This document shows positions 39,536 to 51,355 of a stretch of DNA of 64,000 nucleotides, piece by piece. Within the stretch, counting starts at the first letter, position 1; every line of letters begins with the position of its first letter. Origin of the DNA: Lethocerus indicus (lineage: Eukaryota; Arthropoda; Insecta; Hemiptera; Belostomatidae). The DNA lies in assembly GCA_019843655.1 (NCBI GenBank), contig JACDQD010000004.1, forward strand, positions 15,004,001 to 15,068,000. The letters are read 5' to 3'. The position numbers and the translations under genes are program-made. The notes beneath the pieces are model-generated. The model was not told where the DNA came from. It saw nothing but the letters and a program-made list of their open reading frames with translations, and did not search any database.

Positions 39536-40155
39536 AATCGAAAACTATTTAGCACGAACTAATTTACAAATATTCCTATATCAAACATGATATTGTCAGT
39601 TGAATTCTGTTCAATATGTTAAAGACTGTGAAACTCCCTGAAATATATTAGATAAAAGGTTGGTTCATTATAATTAACGTTTGCGGTGTGAGAAATTAAA
39701 TTGTTATTTTGATTCACTTAATTAATATTATTATTCAATAAATATTCATAGGCGAAATGAGTAAATTTTCTACATAATAATACAAGCTGAAATTTTCTCC
39801 GAGCTGATTTGTCTGCATTATATACAGTACATTTCGCACATCCTTTTGTTAGATAACATTTTAAAAACTACTTCAAATGCTAACCAACCAAATAGGGTAA
39901 GAGAATGTTTTTCTCAGTTATTGCTGATTTATGCTGTTTCTGCCGGAATGAGTGCAATCCAAAGAAAATAATCCTTTCCAAATGAATTAGGTTGATTAGT
40001 AATTGATATTAATCTAACAGCAAATACAATCTAGGGTATTACCTCTAACATTAGGTAGAGCATTACTCTCGATGCAGTTAAATCAAGCGTACCAAGTATT
40101 AGTAACAAATATCATAGATAATTCAATTGCAAAACATTTAATTTTTGTACTTACG

Positions 40156-40307
40156 TGCAGGTTAGGGGATGAAGATGTTGTAGATAGGGCGATAGAGAGG
40201 GAGAGTTGATATATAAATATATGTATAACCTCCCAAAGAAGTGCAGACGGAGATAGAGAGAAACGGAGAGAGGGATAGAGGTAGAGACAGAGAAACAGAG
40301 GAGAGAC

Positions 40308-40363
<56 letters not shown>

Positions 40364-40740
40364 AGAGAGAGAGAGAGAAATGGAGAGAGCAGAGAGATTA
40401 GAATCAGATGATAGTGTCGGTGCGGTGGTTAGAAATGAACTAACTGAAGAGTGAAGTCGGTAGGGGTTGAGCGAGTGGGCTTGGGCTTGGGTGAGAGAGA
40501 GGGAGTGAGAAAGGGTCGGGGGGGGGTCGGAGCGAAAGGGGGCTAGACCCGGGTCGGGTGGATGCCTGCGCGGGAGCGAGAGAGAGAGAGAGAGAGAGTG
40601 ATAGGACGGAGGGTGGGAGGAGAGGGAGAGAGGAGAGAACCGGGAGAGCAACATGTTGGAGGGCTCCGGTTGCCTGGCGACCGCAGGGGCCACACCCGCC
40701 CTTACACACACTCGCCCACCGCCCTCTCCCGGCCCGCAGA
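40156..40740 (-). promoter_or_regulatory. Purine-rich island; candidate minus-strand 5' exon
   Basis: The plus strand is GA-rich (about 40190-40650) and GC-rich at its right edge. On the minus strand a frame stays open for over 500 nt and ends at CTGCAC|GTAAGT, a perfect donor sequence after 40156. Its translation is mostly SL repeats from (CT)n, so I read it as possible 5'UTR or exon 1 rather than protein. An X-box-like GTTGCCTGGCGAC lies at 40669-40681, near the expected start of such a transcript. Confidence 0.25.
40310..40382 (+). repeat. (GA)n compound microsatellite
   Basis: GA runs with AGAAGAG interruptions, purine-rich on the plus strand. Confidence 0.95.
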
Positions 40741-40759
40741 TAACACGCTAAAACTACAG

Positions 40760-42790
40760 CCTCCCTATTGATAACATTAATATCTCTTATCGATATCTAC
40801 CCACCTGTCCGTCCATTCATCACCCGCTTTAAATGCGCTCTCAATCCTGTTTCAATCTTCCATCCGTTTCTACAGACATTCAAAATAACCAGCTAAAACA
40901 AAACCTTTTTAAGTGGATATACGATAAAAGGACCAAACACATTTGCAAGCTGAAATATTTGTTTTTATCTGAACAAACATGCTTCTCATAAAATTATCGC
41001 TTATTCTTGGATTATACAAATGGGGAGGAAATGTATGCTTCTAGGAGTAATTATACATTACGTAAAGTTAAATTTTTTATTTTCAATAAATAGTTTATCA
41101 AAATTATTCTTCCTTCTCGTGATCTCTTCACAACGGGAGCTACATGGAGAAATGCCTTCCATGACCCATGACCATGGACCCAGTCCATAATTACATAAGT
41201 TTTGCACACGCGATTCGAAAAATATACTCAGCGTACTATTTTTTTTCCCAGATATGTTTGCACTGACCAAATGCAAATCGAAATAATTACTTCAATGAAA
41301 ATATCGTAGTGTATAACCCCAACTATAATATTCCTCGTCAATTGGCTTAGAATACAACAATCAAAACTTAAAAGTTTCCGTAGTAACTCCATTCGCATGA
41401 GCATGCTTTAAAATGACATTTATGGAGTTGAAAAAGTGTTTATTATTGATGATAGCCGGCGGTAAAATCTATATTCCGACGGCTGCACAGTTACCTTGGG
41501 TCATAACGTCATCGGAATATTTAGAATTTCATGCACGAATATGCAGCAGGGTTGATGCGCATTAATAAATCGAAAACAGCGGGATTTCAGACAGATATAC
41601 ACAGTACAAATTCCTAGGGAAAACTGTATTGTAGAGTATAGTGCGTATTGCAGTGTGATACGGGAAACGACTTAGGAGGTAGATCCAGGTGGGGAATGTA
41701 TCATCGTTAAAAGATGACTTCTGGGTCGGTCTTAGCAACCATACTCGTGAATCATCCCGCACTTCTGCACCAACACAGTCCTTTTATATGTTCACTCTAC
41801 ACATTCTTATATCAACAACAGTCCATTAAATTATCTACCTAAAACACACACACATGCACATTCTTATATACAGGAATTTTTAAATATATTTGGCATTGTA
41901 TTCCTACAGTTATATTGATACTATAATGAATTTTACGTGCATTATGTTTTTCATAAATCTACTGTAATTTGCTAATTAGAAAAATACTAATGACATTAAG
42001 TTATATTTGTTGGAAATATGTTTCCCCAATATCCGAAAACGTTTTTACTGAGAATTTCTCGTTTTGCTAAATTCGGAAAAACCAATAGTAGTCACTCCCT
42101 CTTGGGGCTGTGAGAAAATGTTTTTAAGTGTGGTAATAAGCTATTCTAGTGTTTGCACGGAGCTTCAATAATTAAGCGAATTAGGCGCCAGGAATAGGGT
42201 TGCCGGCCCTGGCCCCGGGTCGGGGCTAATGTTTACTAGCCCTGCCCCTCTAAAGTGGTTTGCGCTGACGCCCATGCACACGGGGCAATTTGAGTGGATA
42301 GAGCCTGAGGGCTGGGTCAGAGAGCACGAATTGCGCAAGCTGGGCCATCGACCACCGACGGGATTTTGGGAATCCCTCAGTGCCTTTTTCTGTCATTTTA
42401 ATATTTAGGAGACTCACTACTAGATTTGGATTGAAGCGGGCGGTTGTAACGAGGGAATGCGAAGGAGTTTTTTTTTAATCATTCGGTACTGTTTGTTGTG
42501 TTCTAGGCTACGCCTATGCCCTATTGATCTGAAGAGGATAGGTTTTCAGCACCCCATAAGGATGCCACCCGATCTGGGCAATGTAATGGCTTAATACCTG
42601 TGGGTGCGTGAAATTGTTCTGTACATAGGGCGATACTAGACACATTAGAGATGTCAAGCGTTACAGCTACATCCTGCTTCAGGGGACCCCCTGCCAATTT
42701 CTAATTGGGGAAGGTTATAAAAGGATGGGATGGAAACCTCAAGAGAAAATTAGAAGAGAGTTGGGGATAATAAATTGCGAGTTCGTACCT
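40760..42790. other. AT-rich stretch with one GC-rich island
   Basis: No gene recognised. The segment at about 42185-42410 is GC-rich (GGCCCTGGCCCCGGGTCGGGG) and may be regulatory. CTTAGCAACC near 41728 is an X-box right half only. Confidence 0.55.
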
Positions 42791-42792
42791 AA

Positions 42793-43160
42793 GGCTACCT
42801 CCCTCATATCCGTCCAACCACCGCAGTGGAGCATGAGCTTGTTGTTCCCGGTAACAGGACACGGTTAGCCCAATGTTCGTCTGTTCAGTTGTGGCCTGTC
42901 TGTGACTGCACGCTCTGCACCGAGGCCAGAAGAAACCTCGTCGTGATAGGAATAGCCTCAGAACGCTCATTGACGACGCCGAGACGTCAGTGCTCTGACG
43001 AACTCTTTTCAGTGCTCAGACGAGTTGCAGAATGGCCTATATTCCATTATCTACGTCGTAGACAACGCGAATCGTGGAAAAGTATCCCTAACGAAGATTC
43101 ACTGGGAGAAACAAACGGCAAGAACGTGACGACGAAGAAGAGACAATAAATTAGTACAGA
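42793..43160 (+). mobile_element. Diverged dispersed repeat, copy B
   Basis: Aligns to 35085-35335 at both ends. The 5' block is centred on GTTGTTCCCGGTAACAGG (42841-42858), and the 3' block at about 43065-43154 ends ACAATAAATTAG. Its middle is longer and includes an internal near-duplicate (CAGTGCTCTGACGA and CAGTGCTCAGACGA, about 42990-43025). A 107-codon frame spans it but shows no known domain. Confidence 0.45.
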
Positions 43161-45506
43161 CCTTAATTCTATAGAACCAGTCGCCAAGCATTTTGCAAGG
43201 AAAACTTTCACCGATATAATAAGACGAGAGAGTGAATCCAAAAAAACTGTATGTAGGGTGCAATTAATGTGGGGTTGCTGGGCCCCTGTTTGGGAAAGAG
43301 AGGGAGAGAGGGCCAAAAGAAGGGTGGAGAAAGACTGACCGACAGCTAATTAACATTAAGGAAAATCTACTACGCCAACCTGAGTGTGGTATCTCATCGC
43401 CTACTTCAACAGGATTAATTCTGGCCTCTCGTAAGCGTCTTGTCCCAGAATAATCAATCGGTAAATATAAACCCATCGATGATCGTTGATCGAAAGCTCG
43501 GGACCCGTCAAAGCGAGTAGAAGGAGAGAAAATCGACAATGCATCCCTCTTGTCCTGTTTATACAAAATTCATACTCCGGAGGGAGATTCCCCTAGTATA
43601 ATCGTCGATCAGTTATTGCATGGTCGAAGCTGGATTCAAAATCGAGTGGAATAAGCTAAAAATCTTTGAGGTCAGAATTTGCGAAATGGGGAGCCATAAA
43701 CCCTTTCACATGAAAGGATAGAAATAATTATTATTCTATTTGAATAACAGGCGTTACTTTATTGGGTTAAATATAATAATTGTACAAATAATAATTAATT
43801 GGTAGTTGGTACTAACTATGTAGTTCCAACTTAAGTTAGGATATTGTGAATAAATAATTCCATATAGCTGAAGGATAAAGTAGTATGTTTTATGAATACT
43901 CATTATTAATTATTATTAATCATAATGTGTTTAAATTGTTTATGAAAATGCTAGTGGCAAAAGACAATTATACCTTTGATAAGCCCACTAACCAACACAG
44001 ACATTCATTAAACATTTCAAAAATATTACATTACATATATTGTATTTGAAATATTTATATACTGACATTTACTGTTGCTAATAATTTTATTATCAACACA
44101 GTATATTAGAATGTAATTAATCAAAATGAATTTATTCATTTTATATAATTACCTTCTTTTTGTAATTAAGCTTTTTTAATTGTAAGCTGACACACTTGTT
44201 TGCAGGCCATTTACTAAAGTTTAAATACTAATCCTTGAATGATCCAGAAGAATAGGGAGGAAGAAAGAGAGAAATAGAGAGAGTGTGAGAGTCAGGGGGG
44301 AGGGGGTTCAGAGATCTATTTAATTAGGAAGCATTTCATTAGTTTAAGACACCAACCTTCCCCATTTCCTTTTATTTAAAGGAGGAGCGGGCTAAAAAAA
44401 ACAAATCAGGTAGAAAAAATAAAACAAAAATAAAACAGGTAGAATAAATGAAGTGAGGTCCTTTAAACACTCTAATATAATCGATCTATGCAGACCGCAT
44501 AGTAAATTCAGACTACCGACATTACCTCGATTGTTGAAGTAACTAACATGAATTTGTAACATGAATATTAATTATTATCATTATATGTACACTCCAGGTT
44601 TCCTGAAGCATCTGATTCTGTTCTGACTTGTGCTGCTCTCTGCTGTGCATCCAAACTAATCGCCATGCCCGATCCATCTGTCAATGTATGAGATGGATAA
44701 GCAATTCATACTCTGCAATCATTTCATATATGCAAATATTCAAACCGAAATTACTATTAATGACTAGAAATTATATTTAGATTTCTTCTATAGGAAAATG
44801 TTAGACCTGATTGGGTAGATTTTGTTTTACATTTTAGGTTTAGGTCATGTTGATCACAGTTAATATCATAATGATATTTTTCAGAGTTCCAAAATTATTA
44901 ATTAAATTGGCACCTTAGAAATATTGATTTGATAACATTAACGTCAGGAGGTTAACTGACGTCATCATTTTTAGGTTTAGTTATTATAGGACTTCTCCGT
45001 TGTTATGACGAAAAAGAAATAACATAAAACAATTCTAGAAACGAGGATATCATAAAATCATTGGCAGACCGGACGTTCTGGACACCGTCCCAGCTTTTAT
45101 TCGTGGGTGTCCTCCCTTGGGTCCTTCAGATACACCATTAGACCAGGTTCTTATACCGGAATGTCCGACAAACCCTCTTAAGAGGACACCTTAGCACATA
45201 TTTTAAAATAATATATATAGTATAAAATTTCTTTCGGATATTTCTAAAGGTTCGAATCATTGTTTCAACAACAATATTTGATCCATTTTTGGGCAGTTCT
45301 AAATAAATTACCATTACATATGTCAAACTATTGAGTCATCGAGTCAATAAATAAATAAATAATATGGTTACATATATTCTATTAAAGTTGCAAGGAGTCA
45401 ATAAATTACGTTGAACTATAGAAAATAATTAATTTTATAAATCCCTAATTTGCCCAAGTACTAGTACTAATCGGTACTACACATTCCATTTTAATTACCC
45501 ACTTAC

Positions 45507-45583
45507 TGAAGTGACGCTTGCCCTGGTTCCGATGAAACGATCGTCGCTAATGTATCCCGTTATAACAGTTATACATATTTATA
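45507..45583 (-). promoter_or_regulatory. Candidate minus-strand TATA promoter and first exon
   Basis: The minus strand reads TATAAATA at 45583-45576. About 70 nt downstream comes CACTTCA|GTAAGT, a perfect donor sequence after 45507. A start about 30 nt past the TATA box would give a non-coding exon of roughly 45 nt. No downstream exon was recognised. Confidence 0.2.
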
Positions 45584-46647
45584 ATCTACGTGACACTTAG
45601 TGCATGTAAATAGTTTTGCTAAAAATAATAATTTCACATTTGAAAAATTTACAGAATTGTTTGTATCTCTTATTTGTAAAGAGCAATGACTCATTAAAGA
45701 AAAAGGGAACAATGACCAGTGGAAATATACTTGCTATTCAACTCCACTACGTCCTTCAGAATCCAGCAACCCTCGGTACCCGGATGTTCTGGACGCCCGA
45801 TTTCGCATTTTATTATCGGGAATTCAAAGTTGTACCACCCTCTCCATATGCAAGAAGCTTCTCATGTTTGATTGGAATTCGTCCAGCCTTATATTGGCTC
45901 GAGGCGGTGGTCGACATTTTAGACAATTTAATTTCATTTGTTTAATAGGTTCGAGATATCCTGTTACTTTTTCCGTCCCGTTACATGTGAGGCGCTCATA
46001 TGTATTTATTTTTACCCAATTCATATGCAGTTTTTTATTTTCTGATCGTCATATTCTTTCATTAAAAAGTACTGCCAACATTATCACCCCGGGATTTGTT
46101 GTGGCTTCGTGTCTGTTTTTCGTGTACCGTGGTCTGTACCGTCCTGTTCATATCAAAATGAACATGACACACATCATGTTCATACATGTGTGTATAAGTT
46201 TCATTCATCCCAGTACTGATGCAAAGTAATTTTTTAGTTTAATAACTCATAATTTTAATATTTGTTATTATTTCCATTTTGTGTTCATTCTATGACTATA
46301 ATTTCGTCGAAGGTGTGTGAGGGGGTGTCTCCTTGTTGGCATCCTGCAATGCATTACTTGTTCCTTAAAGAACTAACGCAATACTACCAGTGATAGATAG
46401 AAGCCGGTAAGATCTAGTGTATCAAACGAGCGTAACTGAAAAAGACAGATTTCTTATCTTCTTGAAGTATTGTTGAGATACGATGACTACTGAAAAAGGA
46501 CAACTGGTTAATGATTGTCAGAGAAGAACCGGACATAAATATTTCAGAAGGTCGGTTGGTAAGTTGCCAGTTACTCTGCTCCATTCAGGTACAAATACCG
46601 ACGATTGAACTTGAGATGCACACTTAAGAACTATTTATTTGTATTAT

Positions 46648-46663
46648 GGTTAGGTTAGGTTAG
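46648..46663 (+). repeat. Short interstitial TTAGG run
   Basis: GGTTAGGTTAGGTTAG contains three TTAG(G) units, the telomere unit of most arthropods. It is short and interstitial, so it serves only as a weak taxonomic hint. Confidence 0.5.
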
Positions 46664-47475
46664 CTAACATCGAGGCCTACAACTAGTAAATACCTCGCTA
46701 TGGCAAAATGTTACTGGCGATGTGGAAAAACTAGCATCAGGCTACATTAGAATCGAATAGTAAGAGCAATTTTGTACTATTTAATGGGCCTTTTTTATGA
46801 TCATCTCAGAAACCCACAGTCATAATTGAAACGGACATCGGAAAGAAAAGGTTTAAGGTTAGCCTTCCACTCATCCTCCCACTACTCTCCGTGACCATTT
46901 AAATTGCGGAATTTGACGTTAATTAAAAATTTACGCGCGAATTAACATCCAGGCTATTGTAGAGTTAATTAGAGTAATTAGCGGTGTATAGTGTAATAGC
47001 TGCAACACCGTCCGCTATCTTTATCTCGTTCTTTGCACTTTGAATTACGACCTACCTCCCCTTCTTCTCCCTCCCAGATGTTGTTTATCTAACTTCCGGT
47101 TTCATTAGTTTATACACACACACACACAAACACACAGGCAGAGTGTATATAATCATGAAAGAACCTTTTTGTGGTTAACAACCTTAGAAAAACCTCTGTT
47201 TTCTCCCCAACTTGCAGCTAGTATATTTGCAGCCTCTGTGTTGAATTCGGCCACTCAACATACATCATTTAACATCTTAAATGCAGGTGTTAACGTCACT
47301 TTACAATGTTTCAACACATAACCGGAATATATTCCTAGTTGGTGATTCATTTCCAATATCAAATTTCATTTAACGTAAAATTTAAATTCGATATAAGGTG
47401 TAATAATATGACATTATTTATTGTAAATATAAGATGACTTATGTATTTTCGGATTTTATACATATTTCATTTATT

Positions 47476-47476
<1 letters not shown>

Positions 47477-47521
<45 letters not shown>
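47477..47521. repeat. (TA)n microsatellite
   Basis: A pure TA dinucleotide run. Confidence 0.96.
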
Positions 47522-47524
<3 letters not shown>

Positions 47525-48835
47525 GTACAAATATAAGTAAACTGCCGCACATGTAAGTATAATTTAAAAAAACAATGATTCAATACTGTTATTATTATTA
47601 TTATACATATATTAATAAATCTTTCTGAAAGTTCGAGGCTAAGGCCGTACAAAAATTTTAAGCGGTAATAAAGAAAATAAAAAATTATAATCACTTCGTT
47701 TTTATCTATTTAAGACGTCAGCAATATAAACACCAGTGTACGTCAATAGTTAATTTCCATGAATTAAAAATATTAAATTTTTAACTCTAGCGAATTCTAA
47801 AAAATACTAGAGTTTTACATTTACAGTTCAAATTATTAAGGCACTGAATTTCTGTACACAGCCTCCTTTATTACAATCGATACAATCGTTTAAATAATAA
47901 CAAATATATATTCGACGAAATGCAAATATTCTCAAAATATTGCTGAATCTCGCTCAGGTCCCATAGTCCGAATTATGTATAAAATGCGTACAAAAATTTA
48001 TTATTCGAGAATAGATATAATAATTTATCTCTTTAGGAATAAATTCATTGTAACGATTCGTTCGTTTTGACTGATGAAATTATACGTGTCTAAGAGTCAA
48101 TTATTACTTCATTAAATGAAAGAAATAATAACGTAAAATAAATAATTGTAGAAGCTAACATAACTACGAATGTTAATTCCCAAAAATTGTTGTTAGTTAT
48201 GTTAACGTTAATATGTATCATATTAATGAACATATCATAAACATTGGGCCCTCAGATTCTTCGAATAGGGCAATGTAAGACTGAGCGATTACAAATATAT
48301 ATGTATTTCTTACTCTTACATATGTATTCGTTTCAAATACATTTAATATATAGTCTTATTAACGGACACTGTCGGGTGAAATCTTATCACAGTACAGCCT
48401 CGATGTACAATTCCCTATTCCCTTTCCAATTTTTTAAATTAAATAAATTTTTCTTTTATTATAAAAGAAACTCAAAAAATTACACCATAAATTTCAAAAT
48501 ATTCGTGTCTGTACAAAAGCTGTTTTGAGCCTATTTATAGTTTTTACATAAAAATTGGAATAATAAATAAAATCTAACAATAATTTAAGAATTTGGCGAA
48601 AAAGAAAAACAAACTTTTTTATTTACAGAAAGTAGTTTTTCTTATTGCACGTTCGCGTCCCGCTATCGTCAATGCGTTATGAACATATTTTTTTTAAATA
48701 TTTGAGCAAAATAATTATTCGAATATATAACGACTCCCATGCTTCTGCAAGTTAATTCTAGAAACGGTATCCCCAAAATTAATCGCACGTTATTCACAAT
48801 CAACCGCCTAGACAATATAATATATTACAGTAACA

Positions 48836-48864
48836 TTTATTTTTCTATGAAATATAAATTTATT
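48836..48864 (-). terminator. Poly(A) signals of the SAM-domain gene
   Basis: The minus strand carries AATAAA at 48864-48859 and again at 48841-48836, roughly 165-190 nt past the SAM stop codon. The spacing is normal for a short 3'UTR. Confidence 0.5.
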
Positions 48865-49027
48865 TCAGACAATCCGAATTTCTGATGCAGTTTAAAAGTG
48901 AATGGCGAGCGGTCGATTTTTTTGTCGGAACCTTCTAAATAGAGATCTAGTATTGTGTCGAGTGCTCAAGGGCCGTAAGGAGGGCCGGAGGCAGTCCTCT
49001 TAATCTTATTGGCTGTATATGAGGCAG

Positions 49028-49276
49028 CTATTTGATTAGGTCCGCGGTGGCGGTCGTGGGAGTTGCGGCGGCGGCGGCGGCGGTGGTGGCGGCTGTGGCG
49101 CTCTGCTGCGAATGGCAGTGTGCACAGTGGAGACATATCGAGCACTGACCCAGCCGACTCGAGAGTATGGACCTCAGTTTCAGAGCCGGGCCCAGCTTCA
49201 TGCCCAGTGTCGAAGTCAGGTGCTCCTCGGTCAGCAAAGCCAGCGCCGAACCGTCTATCCTCTGTTCCCTGAAGTT
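49028..49276 (-). CDS. 3' coding exon of a SAM-domain protein (Polycomb-type SAM)
   Basis: An acceptor (TTACTTGTTACAG) ends at 49277 and the exon opens in phase 0 with NFREQRIDGSAL. It codes 82 residues and stops at TAG 49028-49030. Residues 1-43 are the C-terminal part of a SAM domain. IDG at 7-9, LLTEEHL at 14-20 and LGMKLGPALKL at 24-34 are the hallmark pattern of SAM domains in PHC, SCM, L3MBTL and SAMD7/SAMD11-type proteins. These act in chromatin or transcription complexes, often by head-to-tail polymerisation. After the domain come Cys 45, 48, 51 and 54 (CxxCxxCxxCH) and a Thr/Ala tail with six Ala encoded by a GGC-type repeat. The first helices of the SAM domain must lie in an upstream exon (above 49276), which I did not find. 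Codons are G/C-ending against AT-rich flanks. Membership among the SAM subfamilies is not settled. Confidence 0.75.
   Translation of the reverse strand, partial: NFREQRIDGSALALLTEEHLTSTLGMKLGPALKLRSILSSRLGQCSICLHCAHCHSQQSATAATTAAAAAATPTTATADLIK
49060..49095 (-). repeat. GGC/GCC trinucleotide repeat inside the SAM exon
   Basis: An imperfect GCG/GCC repeat that encodes the alanine-rich tail of the SAM protein. Such repeats vary in length between alleles. Confidence 0.85.
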
Positions 49277-49289
49277 CTGTAACAAGTAA

Positions 49290-49503
49290 AATCATTCTAT
49301 CAGTGGTATGAACTCCCATTCAAAATCATATAATTGTGTGTCACGGACATAATAAAGTAACCGTTTGGTACGTCCACGTGTATTATGAATCCCATGTGAG
49401 GATATGTCGTGAGTAACAAAAGTCTAAATTATAGGCTTTTTACTTCATTCTCTCGTGCGGTTGGCAATTGTGTAAAACCAGATGTATAATTCGGAAGGCA
49501 ATA

Positions 49504-49558
<55 letters not shown>

Positions 49559-50400
49559 TCATGCAGACGTAGCAAATACCTTTAGGCGTACTTGTGCATA
49601 TTAGACTTCAAAAATATCAATACCATTTTAAGAAGGAAAGTGTAAAGGTATCATTCGATGCGATCGAACTTCAGTAAAAGATCCTTGTAGTTTGGTTACA
49701 TGAAAAATACACGCGCGACTGAATAATATATAAATTCAGAAACCAATTGTTAGAAGGCCAGTCAAATATCATACGTTCGTTCCTTTTGGACTGCGTTGCG
49801 AAACGGATCCGAGCACCGTGAGAAACGTTAATTATTGAGCTTCTCACTTACTGAGTTTCCTTGTACCGGCACACGAGACTCAGACCGGCGAGTACGCAAA
49901 TAAATACTAAATGGGAACTAATGCCACTCTGGTCCTAGACTACACAGTAGAATATAAATATGGTAGATAGCGAATGTTTTTTTTTTAATCAACGACAATT
50001 GTTTTTCTATAGGGAGGGAAACTCAAAAATAAATATAAAAACAAAGAGTAAATTAATTTTTATTTTAATACGAAAACGGCATATTATTTTGAAAAATATT
50101 ATCGGAATTGGAACCAGGTATCATTCAGAATAAAGTAATTCTATAATTTGGTATAATATATCCATTCATCTCACAAGTTTAACACAAACAAACGGGCTAG
50201 TTTTTTAATGCAAAAGTATATGTATTTTATATTTGAGGATGTGTAGGCAAAGTGTGTGCGCGTGATCGTCCGAGGGCGGGAAACAGGAGTGAGAGAAGAC
50301 GGGGGGAAGTATAAGATAATGGAGTGGACTGCTCTGGTTTCTCTTGTAAGGAATGTGTACCTGGTTGACCTGAACCAGCTGAGGTAGCCCGGGCAGGTGA
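49290..50400. other. Flank upstream of the SAM exon (minus sense), nothing firm
   Basis: Presumed intron of the minus-strand SAM gene. It holds a TA microsatellite (about 49505-49553) and a donor-like ACTCA|GTAAGT on the minus strand at 49855/49854. The frame before that donor does not encode the missing SAM helices. On the plus strand GGGCAG|GTGAGC at 50396/50397 is a strong donor sequence, but all frames before it contain stops. Confidence 0.45.
49505..49553. repeat. (TA)n microsatellite
   Basis: A pure TA dinucleotide run. Confidence 0.97.
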
Positions 50401-50410
50401 GCTACCTTCA

Positions 50411-50450
50411 CCTCACTTCAAGTCACTTCAGCTCACTTACCGGTCACTTG
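50411..50450. promoter_or_regulatory. Four TCACTT cores at exact 10-bp spacing
   Basis: Four consecutive 10-bp units (CCTCACTTCA, AGTCACTTCA, GCTCACTTAC, CGGTCACTTG) keep the TCACTT core in the same place while the flanking bases differ. A weaker unit (GCTACCTTCA) precedes them. On the other strand the core is AAGTGA, similar to NK-2 homeodomain sites (AAGTG). Spacing of one helical turn would put all sites on one face of the DNA. Confidence 0.45.
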
Positions 50451-50569
50451 AATCTCTCTCCCTCTCCCTTTATCTAACGCAGACTCCCTTAACTGCTCGC
50501 TTCATATCTCTCTTTCCAGCCTCTAGATCAGTTTTCACGTCTTTCACTTGCCCGGTCCGAAAAAGAAAT

Positions 50570-51350
50570 GTACTTTTCCCACGAGGCATTCATTTCCCTC
50601 TGATCTAGTCATCACGGATCTAGTGGGGGAGGTATATCATAATTTTTTTACATGCCCCTGGTTTTTATCTGAGAGCTGATACATTTCCGTATTCGTAAAA
50701 TTCTCCTACCACATTTTAAAAATTAAATCAATCAACGAGGGTTTATAGATACATAGCCAAATTGCGGAAATTAATTGCGGTAGAATTAATAGTATTTATT
50801 TCAGCCAAAAATAATGTCCGAAAAGATGGTCTGTACTTGTACGAATAATGAGATTTAGGTATAATTCTGTCAGAAAGCTACCGGTATCATTGCAAATTGT
50901 TTTTCTGCAATGCATAAAGGGCGTATGAAATGAAAATAGAGCACGAGAGGAAATAAATTGACACAACAGAAATAACTTCTCCTCTTGACGAGACGGTAAC
51001 GAGCGGCATTACCCGCCACACACTTTTCACACACACACATACAAGTGTTACACTTTTCAAGTGTTATATTTAAATAGCGTTGCATATGATCGGCACAACA
51101 GATTATCTAAAATGTATGCTCCTGGTAAACACAAAGAATCAAAATGTAGTGTAATGCTCCCGTAAAGAGAAGTTCACGTAGTAGTTTACCAGGGATATTA
51201 AAACAAAAATCGAAATATGTACACATCTGCTGGAGAACTATTTCTATATTAATATTAACCTTTTTTAAATTTTAGAAATTATCATCAGAACTCGGATAAT
51301 ATTGATTGTATCCTCTTAACCACCGTCCATTATAACCTGCATATGAATAT
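50570..51350. other. AT-rich stretch, nothing recognised
   Basis: No coding frame with bias, no RNA gene. Small CA-rich and AAGTGT repeats near 51025-51065. Confidence 0.6.
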
Positions 51351-51355
51351 TTAGT

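Larger units (their letters stand above)
35336..40150. other. AT-rich stretch, no gene recognised
   Basis: Contains a TA microsatellite at about 36541-36595, a run of twelve G at 38519-38530 within a GC-richer patch (about 38470-38700), and an X-box-like GCGGCCATGGCAAC at 39522-39535. Short open frames lack coding bias. Confidence 0.55.
43161..48835. other. AT-rich stretch, no gene recognised
   Basis: Contains a purine-rich patch at about 43290-43340, GA at about 44255-44300, a CA microsatellite near 47113-47138 and a TA microsatellite at about 47477-47521. A possible minus-strand TATA box with a short exon lies near 45507-45583 (listed separately). Three tandem TTAGG-like units occur at 46648-46663. 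Confidence 0.55.

Noticed and set aside
40151..40711. 186-codon minus-strand frame rich in Ser-Leu
   Set aside because: It is mostly a translation of (CT)n simple sequence. It was kept only as a possible 5' exon, not as a protein.
45250..45262. B-box-like GGTTCGAATCA
   Set aside because: No upstream A box or cloverleaf could be drawn around it.
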